DNA of 64,000 nucleotides, taken from NCBI RefSeq assembly GCF_001039355.2, contig NW_019773958.1:1022177-1086176 (forward strand), in the 5' to 3' direction. The notes below the pieces were generated by a model. That model saw only the letters and a program-made list of their open reading frames with translations. It ran no database searches and was not told the DNA's origin. Of the stretch, positions 12,550 through 25,096 are shown piece after piece (position 1 is the stretch's first letter; each line of letters starts with the position of its first letter). The translations under genes and the position numbers were made by a program. Source of the stretch: Lingula anatina. Taxonomy: Eukaryota > Brachiopoda > Lingulata > Lingulida > Lingulidae.

Positions 12550-15260
12550 GAAATTATCATTCTAATGTGCTGCACACTTCTGGAAATATCAACGGGTTTG
12601 TCACTTTGACTCTGCTCTTCTACATAGTAATTGCTTAGCAGGGAAATCAATAATAATATAATTTACATCAGAGATTCAATTAGAATTATAGATGAGTTTT
12701 GGTTTTGTTCCTGTGTAAGTTGTAATCCTTGACCAACAGCTGGAGGACAGAAAAGAGACCATAACAAGCACATAGTGATAAGCTGCCAGAATGCCAGGCA
12801 GGCCACAATACAAAAGTAAAATGATGCACATGGAACCAGTTTATTGAAAGACAAGGTTATATTATTATATCTTATTGTACAAATATTGACTCTGGCTTCG
12901 GAAGTGAATTATCCAAGCTTCAGGTCGATAAGTCGCCGAGATGACCAAATTAGAGAAAAAGGAATTAGACAACATTCTTCACCAAGAGTGTATATAGCTA
13001 TCTAAGCATTTGATCAATTAATTGGAGTAGTGTTTTTTAATGGACAGGTGAGATAATAAGGTATTACTTGACTCTTATTCAATGCCTCCCATTGCAGCAT
13101 ATTGTGATCGGCCATCATATGCATGGACCTATACAATGGGGATTTGTCTGCTAACAGACACGGCTTTAGCATTTCATACTAGAAGTCAATAAGGTGTCTA
13201 GATCTTGTGTAAAAGGCCCATAATAATAACAGTTGAAAACCGTTAATAACCCTGAATATTAAGAAGGGTTGGATGGGACTTCAAGGGTCTGCCCTAAAAT
13301 TGGGAGGGGACTGAATTTCCCATAATTAGTAACTGTGCATACCGCCAGTACTATCCTGGCGTGCGTTGGATTTTCAATTTTTTTTTCAGTTTTGTTAACA
13401 TATAAGTACCATATAAGTGAACAGTAATTAAAATTTAATTACACAAAAGACAAGAAAGTTTTTTCGTCGGTTACGTCGCAAATACATGACAATTACATGT
13501 AGTTCAATCACAAAAATAATACTAACAGTAAAGTGTATACATCTACATGTACACCTGTAATCGTATTGATCTCAAACTCGTTGACATAACTTCTTTGAAG
13601 TGTTAAGACATCGGCTAATTGGTATTTTAACTTTTTAACTTTTAATTTAAAATACATCTGGTTTGTCGATCGCAAAACGTGGTAGTCAGCTTTTCTGTGC
13701 GTTGTTTATAATAGTAAGTTCACATTGGAGGGACAGTCAATTTGACAGCTTCAACATTTGCTAGTGATGTAGACAACTCACCGCTGTGATAAGGAGAAAG
13801 TTCCAATCTAAGTGCTCAAATCATGGCATGATGGCAAAGTTTATTGTACATCAGACCAGCTGCAGTTTTTAAGACATTTAATTTGCTGAAAGCGTGTGCT
13901 CTTACAGGGCCGTTCGCTGCAGGGAAAAGGCAGGGGGCGCTGCAGGTAAAACAGTGTCTTTATACGGTATATTATTAGCCTTTTCCTTTCTCTCAGTCAA
14001 GCAGAAGTATCTTATTTTTCCTTTGATCGGCGCCTTAATGAGTGCCAAAGGCTAAATATTTAACCTGCTTGTATGTACAAATAATTAATAGACCTTTTTT
14101 TTAGGCGAGCAATCCCCTCATCCCAGCATTTTTCTCAGCTTGTAAAGCCCTTGAAATTAATATTTTGGATATTATTTTCTTTGTAAAACTCGGCCATGAG
14201 AATTGTAACTCTCCAATTCCAGCGTCAGCCATTCAAAACCAAGATGGCAACGGTCATGGTGCAGTGGAATCAGATGGTTACCATGGAGTCAATCAGTTTG
14301 GTGTTAGAGGGGGGATAATGAGGTTGAGACCACTCAGCCTAGTGCTGTAGAGTATGATACCAATACTATCAAACCACTGGAACTGTCCATTATGCACTCG
14401 TAAAAAAAAAAAAACACGAAAATGTCCACTTTTGTTTATAAAAGACTTAATAGGTCGTAATACAATGGAGTTGTGTAATGCCCAAGGTGCGTGTACCACT
14501 AGTTCTGTCTTAAACTGTCACTAAGTTTACTTTTCGTGAAAATCAACACAACGCAACAGCAGTGTATACTGTTATAGCAAACAACTGTGAATATGCGAGT
14601 GAAATCAATACGGTCTGTCAACACACTGACCAAAATGTCACTGAAGGCGCCACTGCTAATAGCATCGAATGTTGTTTCGGCTACAGAACCCAGCTTGTCC
14701 CTCTGTACATGGTGTAGCCACAGGCGACCCATTCACTTACCGGTGTGACGTGACAGAGAGTTCCCCATGATAGAGAGTCCTCTTCCTTTCATTTGTGCAG
14801 GTAAGAGATGCCATATATTTTGACTCACTCTGGTCAGGCTAATCCTAACCATTATAACTAAATGGAGGGCGGACTTTCTGTTAAACGGACTCTCAGTTTT
14901 GTTACACCTGTACATTCGTATGTTGACCTCTACTCTAGTAAGTTGGTAAAGGCTCGATAAACGAAGGGGGTCGCCTGCAGCTAGGCTCATTCAATTTTTC
15001 AAGTTATATCATATCACATATTTGACTGCAAACAACCTCTCTGCGTAACGCCCGCCATTTCTGTAGCCGGGGACATATCTCTTACATGTATGACTCATTT
15101 GCATCAGATAATCAAACACAGATAAACGAATTATAAGTACTGAACACTACTTTTTTTCAGGGGACGTTATAATTACATTTTCAGATTATTTTTTCTACAA
15201 TGCACCGCGGACACCAGTTAACCCCACAACCGAGAAATGACTTCTGAAATGCCAATCGAT
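12550..15260. other. Intergenic spacer between SLC16 copies 3 and 4 (5' part)
   Basis: No gene is recognised. Several short reading frames on either strand (for example on the - strand at 14293-14990) show no known motifs, signal peptide or splice context and look like chance. A poly-A run lies near 14401. Confidence 0.55.
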
Positions 15261-15603
15261 TAAAGGGATAATAACTCTTCGTATGAAATCTATATTTCAC
15301 AATAAAAACATTGTGAATAACTCATAGAAATATAATATATTCTGTTTTAAGACGAAAACGGCAGTTATAGCTATTATTCTGATATCTGAGCTTGTCTTCA
15401 GATCACGTGACCTCCATTGATGGCTATACTCTGTTATAATCTCTTAAGAGATTTTAACAAAAAACCAAACTTTTTAGAAAAAAACCAGGGACTAACTTTG
15501 AATGTAAAAATGGATTCATTAACCATTGGAAAGTATGGGAAAATTGTTGTTTACTCCAGAAAAATTCATTTTTTGGCCAAAACCAAGAGTTATTATCACT
15601 TTA
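15261..15603. mobile_element. MITE (family A), upstream of SLC16 copy 4
   Basis: A 343-bp element has inverted ends TAAAGGGATAATAACTCTT and (reversed) TAAAGTGATAATAACTCTT. It is flanked by TA and related in inverted orientation to the copy at 11779-12087. It has no coding capacity. Confidence 0.6.
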
Positions 15604-15813
15604 AAATATACCCACAAAGAGGATCTCAAGCATGCGCAGTATGAAATTTTAAGAAACAGTGAAGAAGTACTCACTGCGTTGTTTATTCTATGGCTGGCGC
15701 CTTGAACAATAGGATAATTGTACTTGTATTTCGCTAACACGTTTGCTTCATTGCAGTAAGCTGTTCGTTTTGTATTCATCACCTACTGCACTACTACACG
15801 CACTTAAATATCC

Positions 15814-15870
15814 TTATCAGTGTCAACTGTGGCCAGAAGATAACATGTCTGACATGAACAGGGACAACCA
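15814..15870 (+). promoter_or_regulatory. SLC16-array leader/initiator block, copy 4
   Basis: TTATCAGTGTCAACTGTG, then CAGAAGATAACAT and GGACAACCA, are shared closely with copy 7. The TCAGT core at 15817-15821 lies 121 bp before the ATG. A TATA-like cttaaatat lies only a few bases upstream of it. Confidence 0.45.
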
Positions 15871-15937
15871 CTAGTTTACGATCAGTGTTATCACTAAACA
15901 ACGTTCTTTCTTTGAAAAAGTACCCCAGTGCAGTGAA

Positions 15938-18933
15938 ATGACGAACGACAAAAAGGCAAGTAGTGACGTGCATTCCTGTGTTTTAAGGGATGAAAGGTGT
16001 GGAACCACTGAGGAGAAAGAAACGTACTCTGAAACCGAGACTCGAGCTCCAGACGGGGGCTGGGGTTGGATGTGTGTTTTAGGATGTTTTACTGTGAACA
16101 TTCTCGGAGCTGGCATGGACAGGACGTTTGGAGTAATCTACCTTATTCTGATTGATATGTTTGGTTCTAGTGCCAAATTGACAGGAGGGATTCTGTCGGT
16201 CTTTTCTGCGTGTCGTTATTGTCTAGGTGAGTATCTTTATGTGTACCTGGATGTTTCAAACCGTTTTATCTTAAGTGAATATTCACGTACCGTAACTATT
16301 GGTATTCAAAGCACAAAAAGAAAGAAATCGAGCACCAGCTTTCACAAGTCTTTCATTATAATATCTTTACATACTCCGGCGCATCTCAGCAGGCTTGCAG
16401 TTCGTGGGCTTTCATCTTTTCCTATTCTTTTTCAAACCGAGGCTTTGCCGCGTGATATATTTATTGCTTGGCGTTAGTTTGTTTAAGGCGCAAAAATGTG
16501 CTAAAAGTTTATTTTGTGTCATTTTAAATAGCGAAAAGAGGACTAATGTATTTTACTTGCAAAGAAATTTGAAACGATCAGATTCAATAAACTGTTTAAA
16601 AAATTGATGTGTTTATCATGAAAGACAATTACTGTTATCTCATGAATTCAGTAAATTTGTTGTTGATGTAGGTCCAGTAAGCGGTTCTCTTGCCAATCTG
16701 TTCACAGCCCGCAAGGTGGTCATAAGCGGTGGTTTGATAAGCAGTCTGGGTCTGATACTTAGTGCCTACCCACCAAATATCTACTACCTGTTCTTTACCT
16801 TTGGAATAGTTGCAGGTAGGCTTTGATGGCAGGTTCAAGGTTTGAAGACATAAATTATTTTTTAACTTAAATATCTAACTTAACATCTATAAAAGTGGGA
16901 AATTATAAAGATGATGCCTGTTTTGTTTTTTCTTTCTTTTATTTGAAGTATAATAAATTCTTTGATTAAAATATATATATTTATATTTAAATTGATGACC
17001 AAACACGCCTCTTTGCTGTGTGATGATCATTGTTTAATGTCATACTTCCAGGTTTTGGAGCTGCTCTTTGCGCTACCCCTAGTACAGTGATAGTAGGACA
17101 GTATTTCCATAAAAAGCGTGTACTTGCCAACAGTATCACGTCCATGGGTGCCGCGATAGGTTCCTTGGTTCTACCACCGTTCCTCACTTATCTAGTATAT
17201 CACTACGACTACAGTGGCGAGATGCTCATTATGGGGGCTATCATGCTGAACCAGGTGGTAAGCGGGGCCCTCTATAGACCGCTGGCTCCCAAGAGATACC
17301 ACAACCAACAAATACTTTCCAAAACGAAAAGTAATGTAAAAGAATGCTCTGAACTTAATGACAATCCCAAAACTATTATTTCAGAAGGGGAACACACGGC
17401 CAATTCTCATACAATTGATATTACAACTGCTGATGAATTTGAAATAAAGCAAACTGTTATGGGTCACAGAAAATCAACAGCAGTGACAGGAACAAGTGAA
17501 TGCCCGAAATCACCGCCAGGTATAATTCCAGAAAGTACACAAGAAGAAAAGTCTTCACAAACATTCGGAAATCCTGTCAAGAGAAGCACAGTAGTGAGGA
17601 GAAACCCAGTACTCCATGAGCTACGCGTATATGGCAATCTTCTGAAAGATGCTCGTTTTTTAACTTTTGGGTTGAACTGGACATGTCTAGGATTGGGTAT
17701 GCCAACAGGTCTTATGTTCCTTGGTGCAATAGCAGAAGAGCACGGCGTACCACGAACTCAGTCACCACTTCTTTATTCCATACTGAGTATATTTGACATT
17801 GTGACCAGGATAATGGTAGCTCTTCTGTGTGACCGCGCGTGGCTCAGGACACAGCGACATTACGTGTACAACATTGGTTTTGTGGTTTTAGGCGTGGTAC
17901 TTTGTGTTGTTCCAGAAGGAAGAACTTTCCCCCAGTTTGCTGCTTGTGCATCGTTCATGGGCATGTCTCAAGGAACGATCATGCCATTGACCTATGTGGT
18001 GATCGCTGATGTTTTGGGCCCAGATATGTTAAAACACACTTACGGATTAAGTGGTTTATTTTATAGTGTTGGTACTTTATTGGCACCATCAGTGGCCGGT
18101 AAGTTAACTTTTCCAGTGCTTCTGACACGGTTATTAGGTTCATCCGAGTCATGATAACACCAACATAAATTAAATTTTAATACTGTCACTGGACTTAAAT
18201 TCATTCCAATTGACAACATAGGTTGCATCTCCCCATCGGCCCTGGGAGACTTGAAACTGTATGACAGGAATCGTAGTCCTAGGAATGGTAATCCGGGGTC
18301 CCATTTGGTTATTACAGGTTAGGGAAAGTCGGAATATTGGGGTTAGTATATGAGACTAATGTGATCTTTACAAAGTACTTGGGAACGGACTACGGTTAAT
18401 AGCGGACTGCCGTCTCTGTCACACCGGTTTACAGCTAGGCCAATTAGACTAAATTGTAAGTCCGGAAATATATATAAAAGCTTCACTTATATGAAACTTG
18501 AGTGGATGACTAACCAAGGAATAACACAAATATATATATTTTTTATTTCCACCCAAAAGCGCTTAGTGCACTTATATTATTGGAACGCTACTGTCTGAAA
18601 TGCCGGTTAATTGTCACGGAAATGCATAATAAAGAACGCTTATTATAAAAGCTTGAATATGTATAGTGATGTTAAACAATTATCGAGTTTAGGAGAGTTG
18701 ATGTCTTTGGGTGTCACTATGCCGTTTTATATTTGATTATATTTTCAGCCTTCATTGTTTTTGAAGCCATATAATTATCATATTCACTTTCTGATTCAGG
18801 ATTACTTAAGGACGAGTATGGGACGTACCGCTACTCATTTTATTTCGCAGGATGGTGGTGTTTCGCTGGAGCTGGCTTCTTTCTTTTAAACACCTATCTC
18901 AACAGGAAAACAAAAGAAACTTTTAGAAGTTAA
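15938..18933 (+). CDS. SLC16 monocarboxylate transporter-like, array copy 4
   Basis: Complete gene with exons 15938-16226, 16672-16815, 17052-18098 and 18800-18933, encoding 537 residues. The N-tail is the shortest in the array: DGGWGW falls about 34 residues after the Met. Exon 3 carries YFHKKRVLANSITSMGAA, a variant of the family loop motif, then a long Ser/Thr/Lys-rich cytoplasmic loop. TM8 has FDIVTR with the conserved Asp and Arg. The short C-terminal tail ends KETFRS. All splice sites are canonical. It should be an intact plasma-membrane carrier. Substrate not deducible. Confidence 0.92.
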
Positions 18934-20797
18934 GGAATTATTATTTTTAAATAACTAAAGGTCTGTTAAAAAGACAAGTTCGTCGCCGTGACTTGGTCAT
19001 ACACGGAGAAATAGCTATTCTTTTACCTCTGGCTATTTTTCTTTTCTATTCTATGAATATAGAGTGAAAAGAAAACGCTTTTCAAGCTATTTGAATTTAT
19101 AACACGGTTGTGTTATACGTGTACAGGGTACATCGTATATTCACTTATAAATTCCATGCAAACCTTAATGGAGGAGGACATGTCAAAATTAAAAACAAAG
19201 ACTGGGTCCCCATCCCTAGATCGATCTAACAGGATCGGTCCATCTCCACGAAGTTTCTCGATAAATTGCTTCCGGCTTTAGGGGCTTAGATGTCTGGGAC
19301 GCCTACTAAAGCTGCTGAAAGATAGTTAATTACCCTCGTTCAGCTTAGGTAGGCGTGACAGACAACTAAGCCGCTGAAGTTAATTGCAATTAAGTGAGAA
19401 TCCCCTCGTAGATAGGTCGATCCAAAGTTAGTACATATCGTTTGGGATTGGTCACAAAGCCTCTCCAGAGTACTACATTTTACTTCAATGTCATTTATGT
19501 CCACCCATTTAAAGTTGGCTGAAAATGGAAACCTAATGACGATTTCAAAATGGTGGAAATATTTCGGTCTTATTATAGCCATTAGGTCTTTTTGAGGTGT
19601 CCCATCAAACTCTGTTGCTGCACCTTGCGTGATCTGCTTCGGGCCAGTTCAAGTTCTGAGCGTTATGCAACCTTTCTAACTGGAAAATATAGTCATATTT
19701 AGGGCAACTAAAGTAGAAAGTAAGTTTGTCTGGAATTTTACATAGGCACCATGGAGAGATAGTACGCGAGAGAGCGTAGCGCGGTTCCAAAAATTATTCT
19801 TTAACGCGCTGTACTTATAGACTTATAAACTGATGTGTGTTGAAAAAAAGATGCAACAATTCCTGTTTTCCCTTGGCAAGAATGGGTTTATCTTTGTGAA
19901 GAAAAGAATTTACATAGGTGGTGAGTTGCTACGATGGATAATTAATTTTTGATTAGGTGCCCTAGTCTTCTAAAGTGTGTGTTTTATAGTTTTGTAAAGT
20001 CAGTTTCTGTGTAATGTGTATTAATGTGAGTAGTGAAGTCTGCTGCTTTTGCGTGGTGAGTAACTTAATTATATATCTGATATTATATATCTATAGTGTG
20101 TTTTTTTCTGTGAGTTGGGTTTGTCAGTGGATGTGTTGTTTAAATTTGTTATTCTGACTATTGTATGTTATTATATTATTATTAAATGTTACAAGGTAAG
20201 GTGTGCCCCAGGCAGGCCATCTCAAGAATCTTTCCACGATCACCAAGGTATACATGTTCCAAAATCTTTGAGAAAATAAAGATCCGTAAAAACCGTTTTT
20301 GAGTTTTATATGAAAGAGGAGCAAGAGAAGAAGCACTCAATCAGTCGGTCAGCAATGACAAAGGTCGTTGGAAAAGGCTCAGGAAATGTAAGATTATTTT
20401 CAAAAGTATAACATGCGAAGTGAGAAATCATTACAATAGTATCTTTCCAAAAAAGTTTATTTAACCGTTTGGATCTAGGGTTGAGCATCGAAATGCTTAT
20501 ACATGTAAGTACTGTTGGTTTTCCAATTCTTTTTTATGTGTCGCGTTTTAACGGAAATTAGTATACCTGTAAATTATGGGACAAATCTCCTATGACACAA
20601 ATACTAAAACTTTGCATCAAACCTATCCCAATACACTAGCCTACCCAAGCAGGTACATGCCTTGGTCTAACGCATGCTGTCTGTCTTTAAATATATGTCA
20701 TTTACTTAAATAATGTACAGTTTTGATAATAGTCTCTATCTACTACTACTCGTGGTGATTGGACCATGATATCAACAAACACTCAATGACTTGTGAC
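18934..20797. other. Intergenic spacer between SLC16 copies 4 and 5
   Basis: No coding region is recognised. The spacer contains the fold-back at 19276-19379. The short reading frames on the - strand (19340-20488) lack any supporting feature. Confidence 0.55.
19276..19379. repeat. Fold-back (inverted repeat) of about 40-bp arms
   Basis: Arm 19276-19316 pairs with 19340-19379 at roughly 80 percent, both containing forms of GGCTTAG, TGTCTG and ACGCCTAC, around a loop of about 23 nt. It could be a decayed MITE or a structured transcript. It lies in spacer, not in a gene. Confidence 0.5.
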
Positions 20798-20870
20798 TTA
20801 TCAGTGCCACCGGGGCCAGGAAGAAACCTGTACAAGGGCAACAAGGACAAACAGCACGTTTCAACAATAT
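20796..20870 (+). promoter_or_regulatory. SLC16-array leader/initiator block, copy 5
   Basis: CTTATCAGTGCCACC followed by GGGCCAGGAAG, then AAGGACAAACAGCACG and CGCCTTG, which copy 3 shares. The TCAGT core at 20801-20805 lies 101 bp upstream of the ATG. Confidence 0.4.
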
Positions 20871-20901
20871 CGCCTTGTGCAAGGAAGTGACAAACGACAA
20901 G

Positions 20902-23900
20902 ATGGCGGATGGTGACGAGTCTGTCCGTGTTTTAGGGAAAGGAATGTGTAAAACCGACGACAAGGGAGAGGTGCAAATTGATTCACGTGTACAGGATTCA
21001 CAGCAGACATCGGACTGTCCGAAAGCCGAAGCAGAGGAGATGTTGGGTTGTGAGCGCTTTGAGACAGAAACCGAGACTCTAGCTCCAGATGGGGGCTGGG
21101 GCTGGATGTGTGTTTTAGGGTGTTTTACCGTGCACATTCTCGTGGCTGGCATGGACAGGACGTTTGGAGTAATCTACCTTATTCTGATTGATATGTTTGG
21201 TTCTAGTGCCCAATTGACAGGAGGGATTTTGTCGGTATTTTCTGCATGTCGTTTCTGTCTAGGTATTTCTCTTCACTCGTATTTCAAATCATTTTATGTT
21301 AAAGATATCCAATGTAGGATTTTAATCTCATTTTTAAGTGCATGGATAGCTTCCTGTTGGAATTATCTAAGGGCAATTTAAACTTTTGAAACATCAAATG
21401 ACAAGTAAATTGCCTCAATCAATATCGCACAAAATAATCATATTCGCCGTGCTTTGCCAAACTCGGTAGTCCGCCATCTTGACACGGTTTGAAACTACTG
21501 CGGTTCACGACACGGAGGTCTCGAGATATCTTGTACTCGAGTCAGTGAACGGCGTATCTGGAAAACCTTTACTTTTGTGTGAGTTTTAATCTTTGGCTTT
21601 TTCCAAAATTGTTACCGCATTAAAGAGAGCGTCAAGAAGGAAAAATTACAGTTTGGCAAACGGAGGAAAATGGTAATTCATTATGTATGATTTTTTCGCA
21701 CGAAAATCTTCTTTTGGATACTGCACCTTTCAATGTACATACTGGAGCACCCATAAAGCTAAAATTTAAAAAAAATCTTTTAAAAAAAGAGAATGGAATC
21801 AAGCAATGCAACATTCTGTCACAACCACGGACGTTAAAAAGTTTTTTTTTTTTTGTTAATTTCACATAACGAAAAATAACCCCCTCAAAAATTAGTTTAT
21901 TGATCATTAAAGGCAAATACTAGTATATAATAAATTTGTTGTGGACAGGTCCAGTAAGCGGTTCTCTTGCCAATCTGTTCACAGCCCGGAAGGTGGTAAT
22001 AAGCGGTGGTTTGTTAAGCAGTCTGGGTCTAATACTTAGTGCCTTCCCACCAAATATCTACTACCTGTTCTTTACCTTTGGAATAGTTGCAGGTAGGTTT
22101 TGCTTGCATGAGGTTTGAAACACAATTTTGATCTTTTAAAACCTAAACATTCAACAGTATTCAAAATTATTTTAAAATGAGGATAAATAAGAATCATGCA
22201 TGTGTTTCTTTTCATTGAAGCAATGACACACCTGTTGTTTGGTGGGTCCTAATTAAAAAAATTTATAAAAATTATTGGTTGGAATTTAAAAAAGAACAAT
22301 TAAAGCCCTGACTATTATTATCCAATAGGGTTGTATGTCAGGTATGCTATTTCCAGGATTTGGAGCTGCTCTTTGCTATACCCCGAGTACAGTGATTGTA
22401 GGGCAGTATTTCCACAAAAAGCGCGCACTTGCCAACAGCATTGCCTCTATGGGTGCTGGGATAGGTTCCATGATACTACCACCGTTCCTCACTTATCTAG
22501 TATATCACTACGACTACAGTGGCGAGATGCTCATCGTGGGGGCTATCTTGCTGAACCTGGTTGTAGGCGGCGCTCTCTATAGGCCTCTTGCTCCCAAGGG
22601 GAACCATAACCAACAGATACTTTCTACAAAGACAAATAAAGTGAAAAAATGCTCTAAGCTTAATGAAAATCACAAAACTGTTATTTTAGAGGGGAACCCC
22701 ATGGCAAATTCTCAAACAATTGACATTACAACAGCTGATAAATTGGAAGTAAAATCAACTAATATGGGTCACAAGCAATCAACAGCAGTGATAGGAACAA
22801 GTGATTCCTCAAAATTACCGCCCGATATATTCCCAGGAAGCACGCAAGAGGAAAAGTGTTCACAAACATTCACTATACTCTACATGAAAAGCACAATATG
22901 GGAGAGAAATGCAGTACTCCATGAACTACGCGTATATGGCAATCTTCTAAAAGATGCTCGCTTTTTGACCTTTGGGTTGAACTGGACATGTCTAGCTGCG
23001 GGTCTTCCGACAGGTCTTTTGTTCCTTGGTGCAATAGCAGAAGAGCACGGTGTACCACGAACTCAGTCGCCGTTCCTTTACTCCATACTCAGTTTATTTG
23101 ACATTGCGGCCAGAACAATGGTAGCTCTTCTGTGTGACCGCGCGTGGCTAAGATGGCGTCGACGTCATGTGTACAACATGGGTTTTGTGATTTTGGGCGT
23201 GGTGCTATGTATTGTTCCTGAAGGAAGAACGTTTCCCCAGTTTGCTGTATGTGCATCGTTCATGGGCATGTCTCAAGGGACGATCATGTCACTGAGCTAT
23301 ACGGTGATAGCTGATGTTTTGGGACCGGATTTGTTGAAACACACCTATGGGTTAGGTTATTTCTTTTATAGTGTTGGTGCTTTATTGGCACCATCAACGG
23401 CCGGTAAGTTAACACAGTCATTGGTTCCAACATGTTAATTTAAATCATGCTACTGATAATAACACAATACATTCAAGTTTTCATATATATTATAAATACA
23501 CTTTAGTCCAACGACCACGTTGGCATAAATGTTGGAGACCGAAGCAGGTTCACTGAGAATACAGGTCTATCCAGTTATATGCTAAGAAACTTTACTGAAG
23601 TAAAACTGAACAAAGTATAACACAAATATATTATGTATTTCCATCCATTAACGCTGGGTATAAACAAATAAGTATAAGATCTACAGTCAGGAAACCGGCC
23701 AATGGACGTTTTTTTTTCTGAAAGATTTTACATGTTTAGCGATGTTAAATAATTGGCGAGTTGACTTCTGTAGATGTCATTGTGTCGTTTTATGTTACTC
23801 GTAGATTATATCTTAACTTCCGTTTCAGAATAAAACATAAGCCGTTTTTCAAATTATATAATGATAATACGTGTATCCCTTTCTGATTCAGGATTACTGA

Positions 23901-24040
23901 AGGACGAATATGGGACGTATCGCTACTCATTTTATTTCGCAGGATGGTGGTGCTTCGCTGGAGCTGGAGTCTTTCTTTTAAACACTTATCTCAACAAGAA
24001 CACAAAAGCCAAACAATTTAGAAAAAAAGGTCTGTTTTAA
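20902..24040 (+). CDS. SLC16 monocarboxylate transporter-like, array copy 5
   Basis: Complete gene with exons 20902-21262, 21949-22092, 22357-23403 and 23892-24040, encoding 566 residues, the longest complete copy. It starts MADGDE, like copy 3. DGGWGW opens TM1; LAPDGG replaces the usual RAPDGG. YFHKKRALANSIASMGAG, FDIAAR in TM8 and GWWCFAGAG in TM12 are all present. The C-tail is basic (KAKQFRKKG). The exon 1 donor is GTATTT, weaker than the GTGAG(T/C) or GTGAGG of its sisters, so intron 1 may be spliced less efficiently. A Lys/Ser/Thr-rich loop lies between TM6 and TM7. Confidence 0.92.
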
Positions 24041-25096
24041 AAACAATTTCGTTACTGAGTTTCTTGATCTTACGTGGAGAAATAGCTTTTCATGTACTTA
24101 TGGTTATATTTGTATTCTTTTGAATGTATTCAACAAGAAGGCAAACAAAAGTAAAAAAATAAAGGCAACTTAAAAGAAAGGAATAAATTAGACGCAGGGT
24201 TGTTGTAAAACCAACAGTTTTGTTTGAAACACTGGAAAGCACAGGAATATGTAGACTATCAAAAAGGTATAATGACAAATTGCCAAAGGGTGCACATTTT
24301 TTTACCCAGATATATATTATAAGGGTTTTAAAGATATGTAAAATACTGGGAATTAAACAACATTTGGTAATGGCACTTTTAAGGCAATGTTTCCCTTAAA
24401 TTCGTGTGACATTGGTAGCCGTCTTGGGTTTTTTCAAAATGCCCAAGGATTCGTGCTTGTCACTCGTCACATATGTATTTTGATGGTTTTAAGGATTATA
24501 AGAAGATATTAGAAAATAAAATTATCTGAGATTGCCCCCTGGCAACCTGGCTATAATGGAACCATTCAAGATACAACCTAAAAAAGAATAACAGCACGAG
24601 TTGGTCGGCGCTTCCTGCGATTATAGGAGTCTACCAAGGCGTGTGAGAAAATGCTTGAGGTGGGGTGGACTTTTTGGCAATGAAGATGAAACCCAAGAAA
24701 AAAATGACACGCAAAACATGGTGAATACTGATGTACAATACACTGTAAGTCGGCAGTGATAAATCACACACCTCACTTATCTGCAGGTCTGACTTGGCTA
24801 CATATGGCCTCAAAATCCCACAAAATCTCGCTTGATTTGCAGTAGGTCAAGAGACTTTGGGCTATTTCAGATACTTAAGTGGTACAAGTGGCACACATCA
24901 AGATATGAGGACTAATCCCCCTATCTATCCCCCCCTCCCATGTACGAAATGTCAGAGAGGATCGCGATATGATTACATGCAATGTGATTGCAGGATTTAT
25001 CCGTGTCAGCCTGAAGTTGGAGCTGATATTAGCCGCCCTCTTGGTCATTTCATTCACTCACGGTTTCTGTTTAGACAAGCTTACTTATTTCAGGAC
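24041..25096. other. Spacer before SLC16 copy 6
   Basis: No gene is recognised. An acceptor-like ttatttcag ends at 25093, four bases before the copy 6 ATG, so the 5' UTR may be spliced. The leader block of the other copies is not found here. Confidence 0.5.

Noticed and set aside
14293-14990. Adjacent minus-strand reading frames in the copy 3/4 spacer
   Set aside because: Short, no known motif, no signal peptide or splice context.
24857-25096. In-frame N-terminal extension of SLC16 copy 6
   Set aside because: No homology to the other N-tails, and a probable acceptor at 25093 precedes the MENGK start. Kept only as an alternative.
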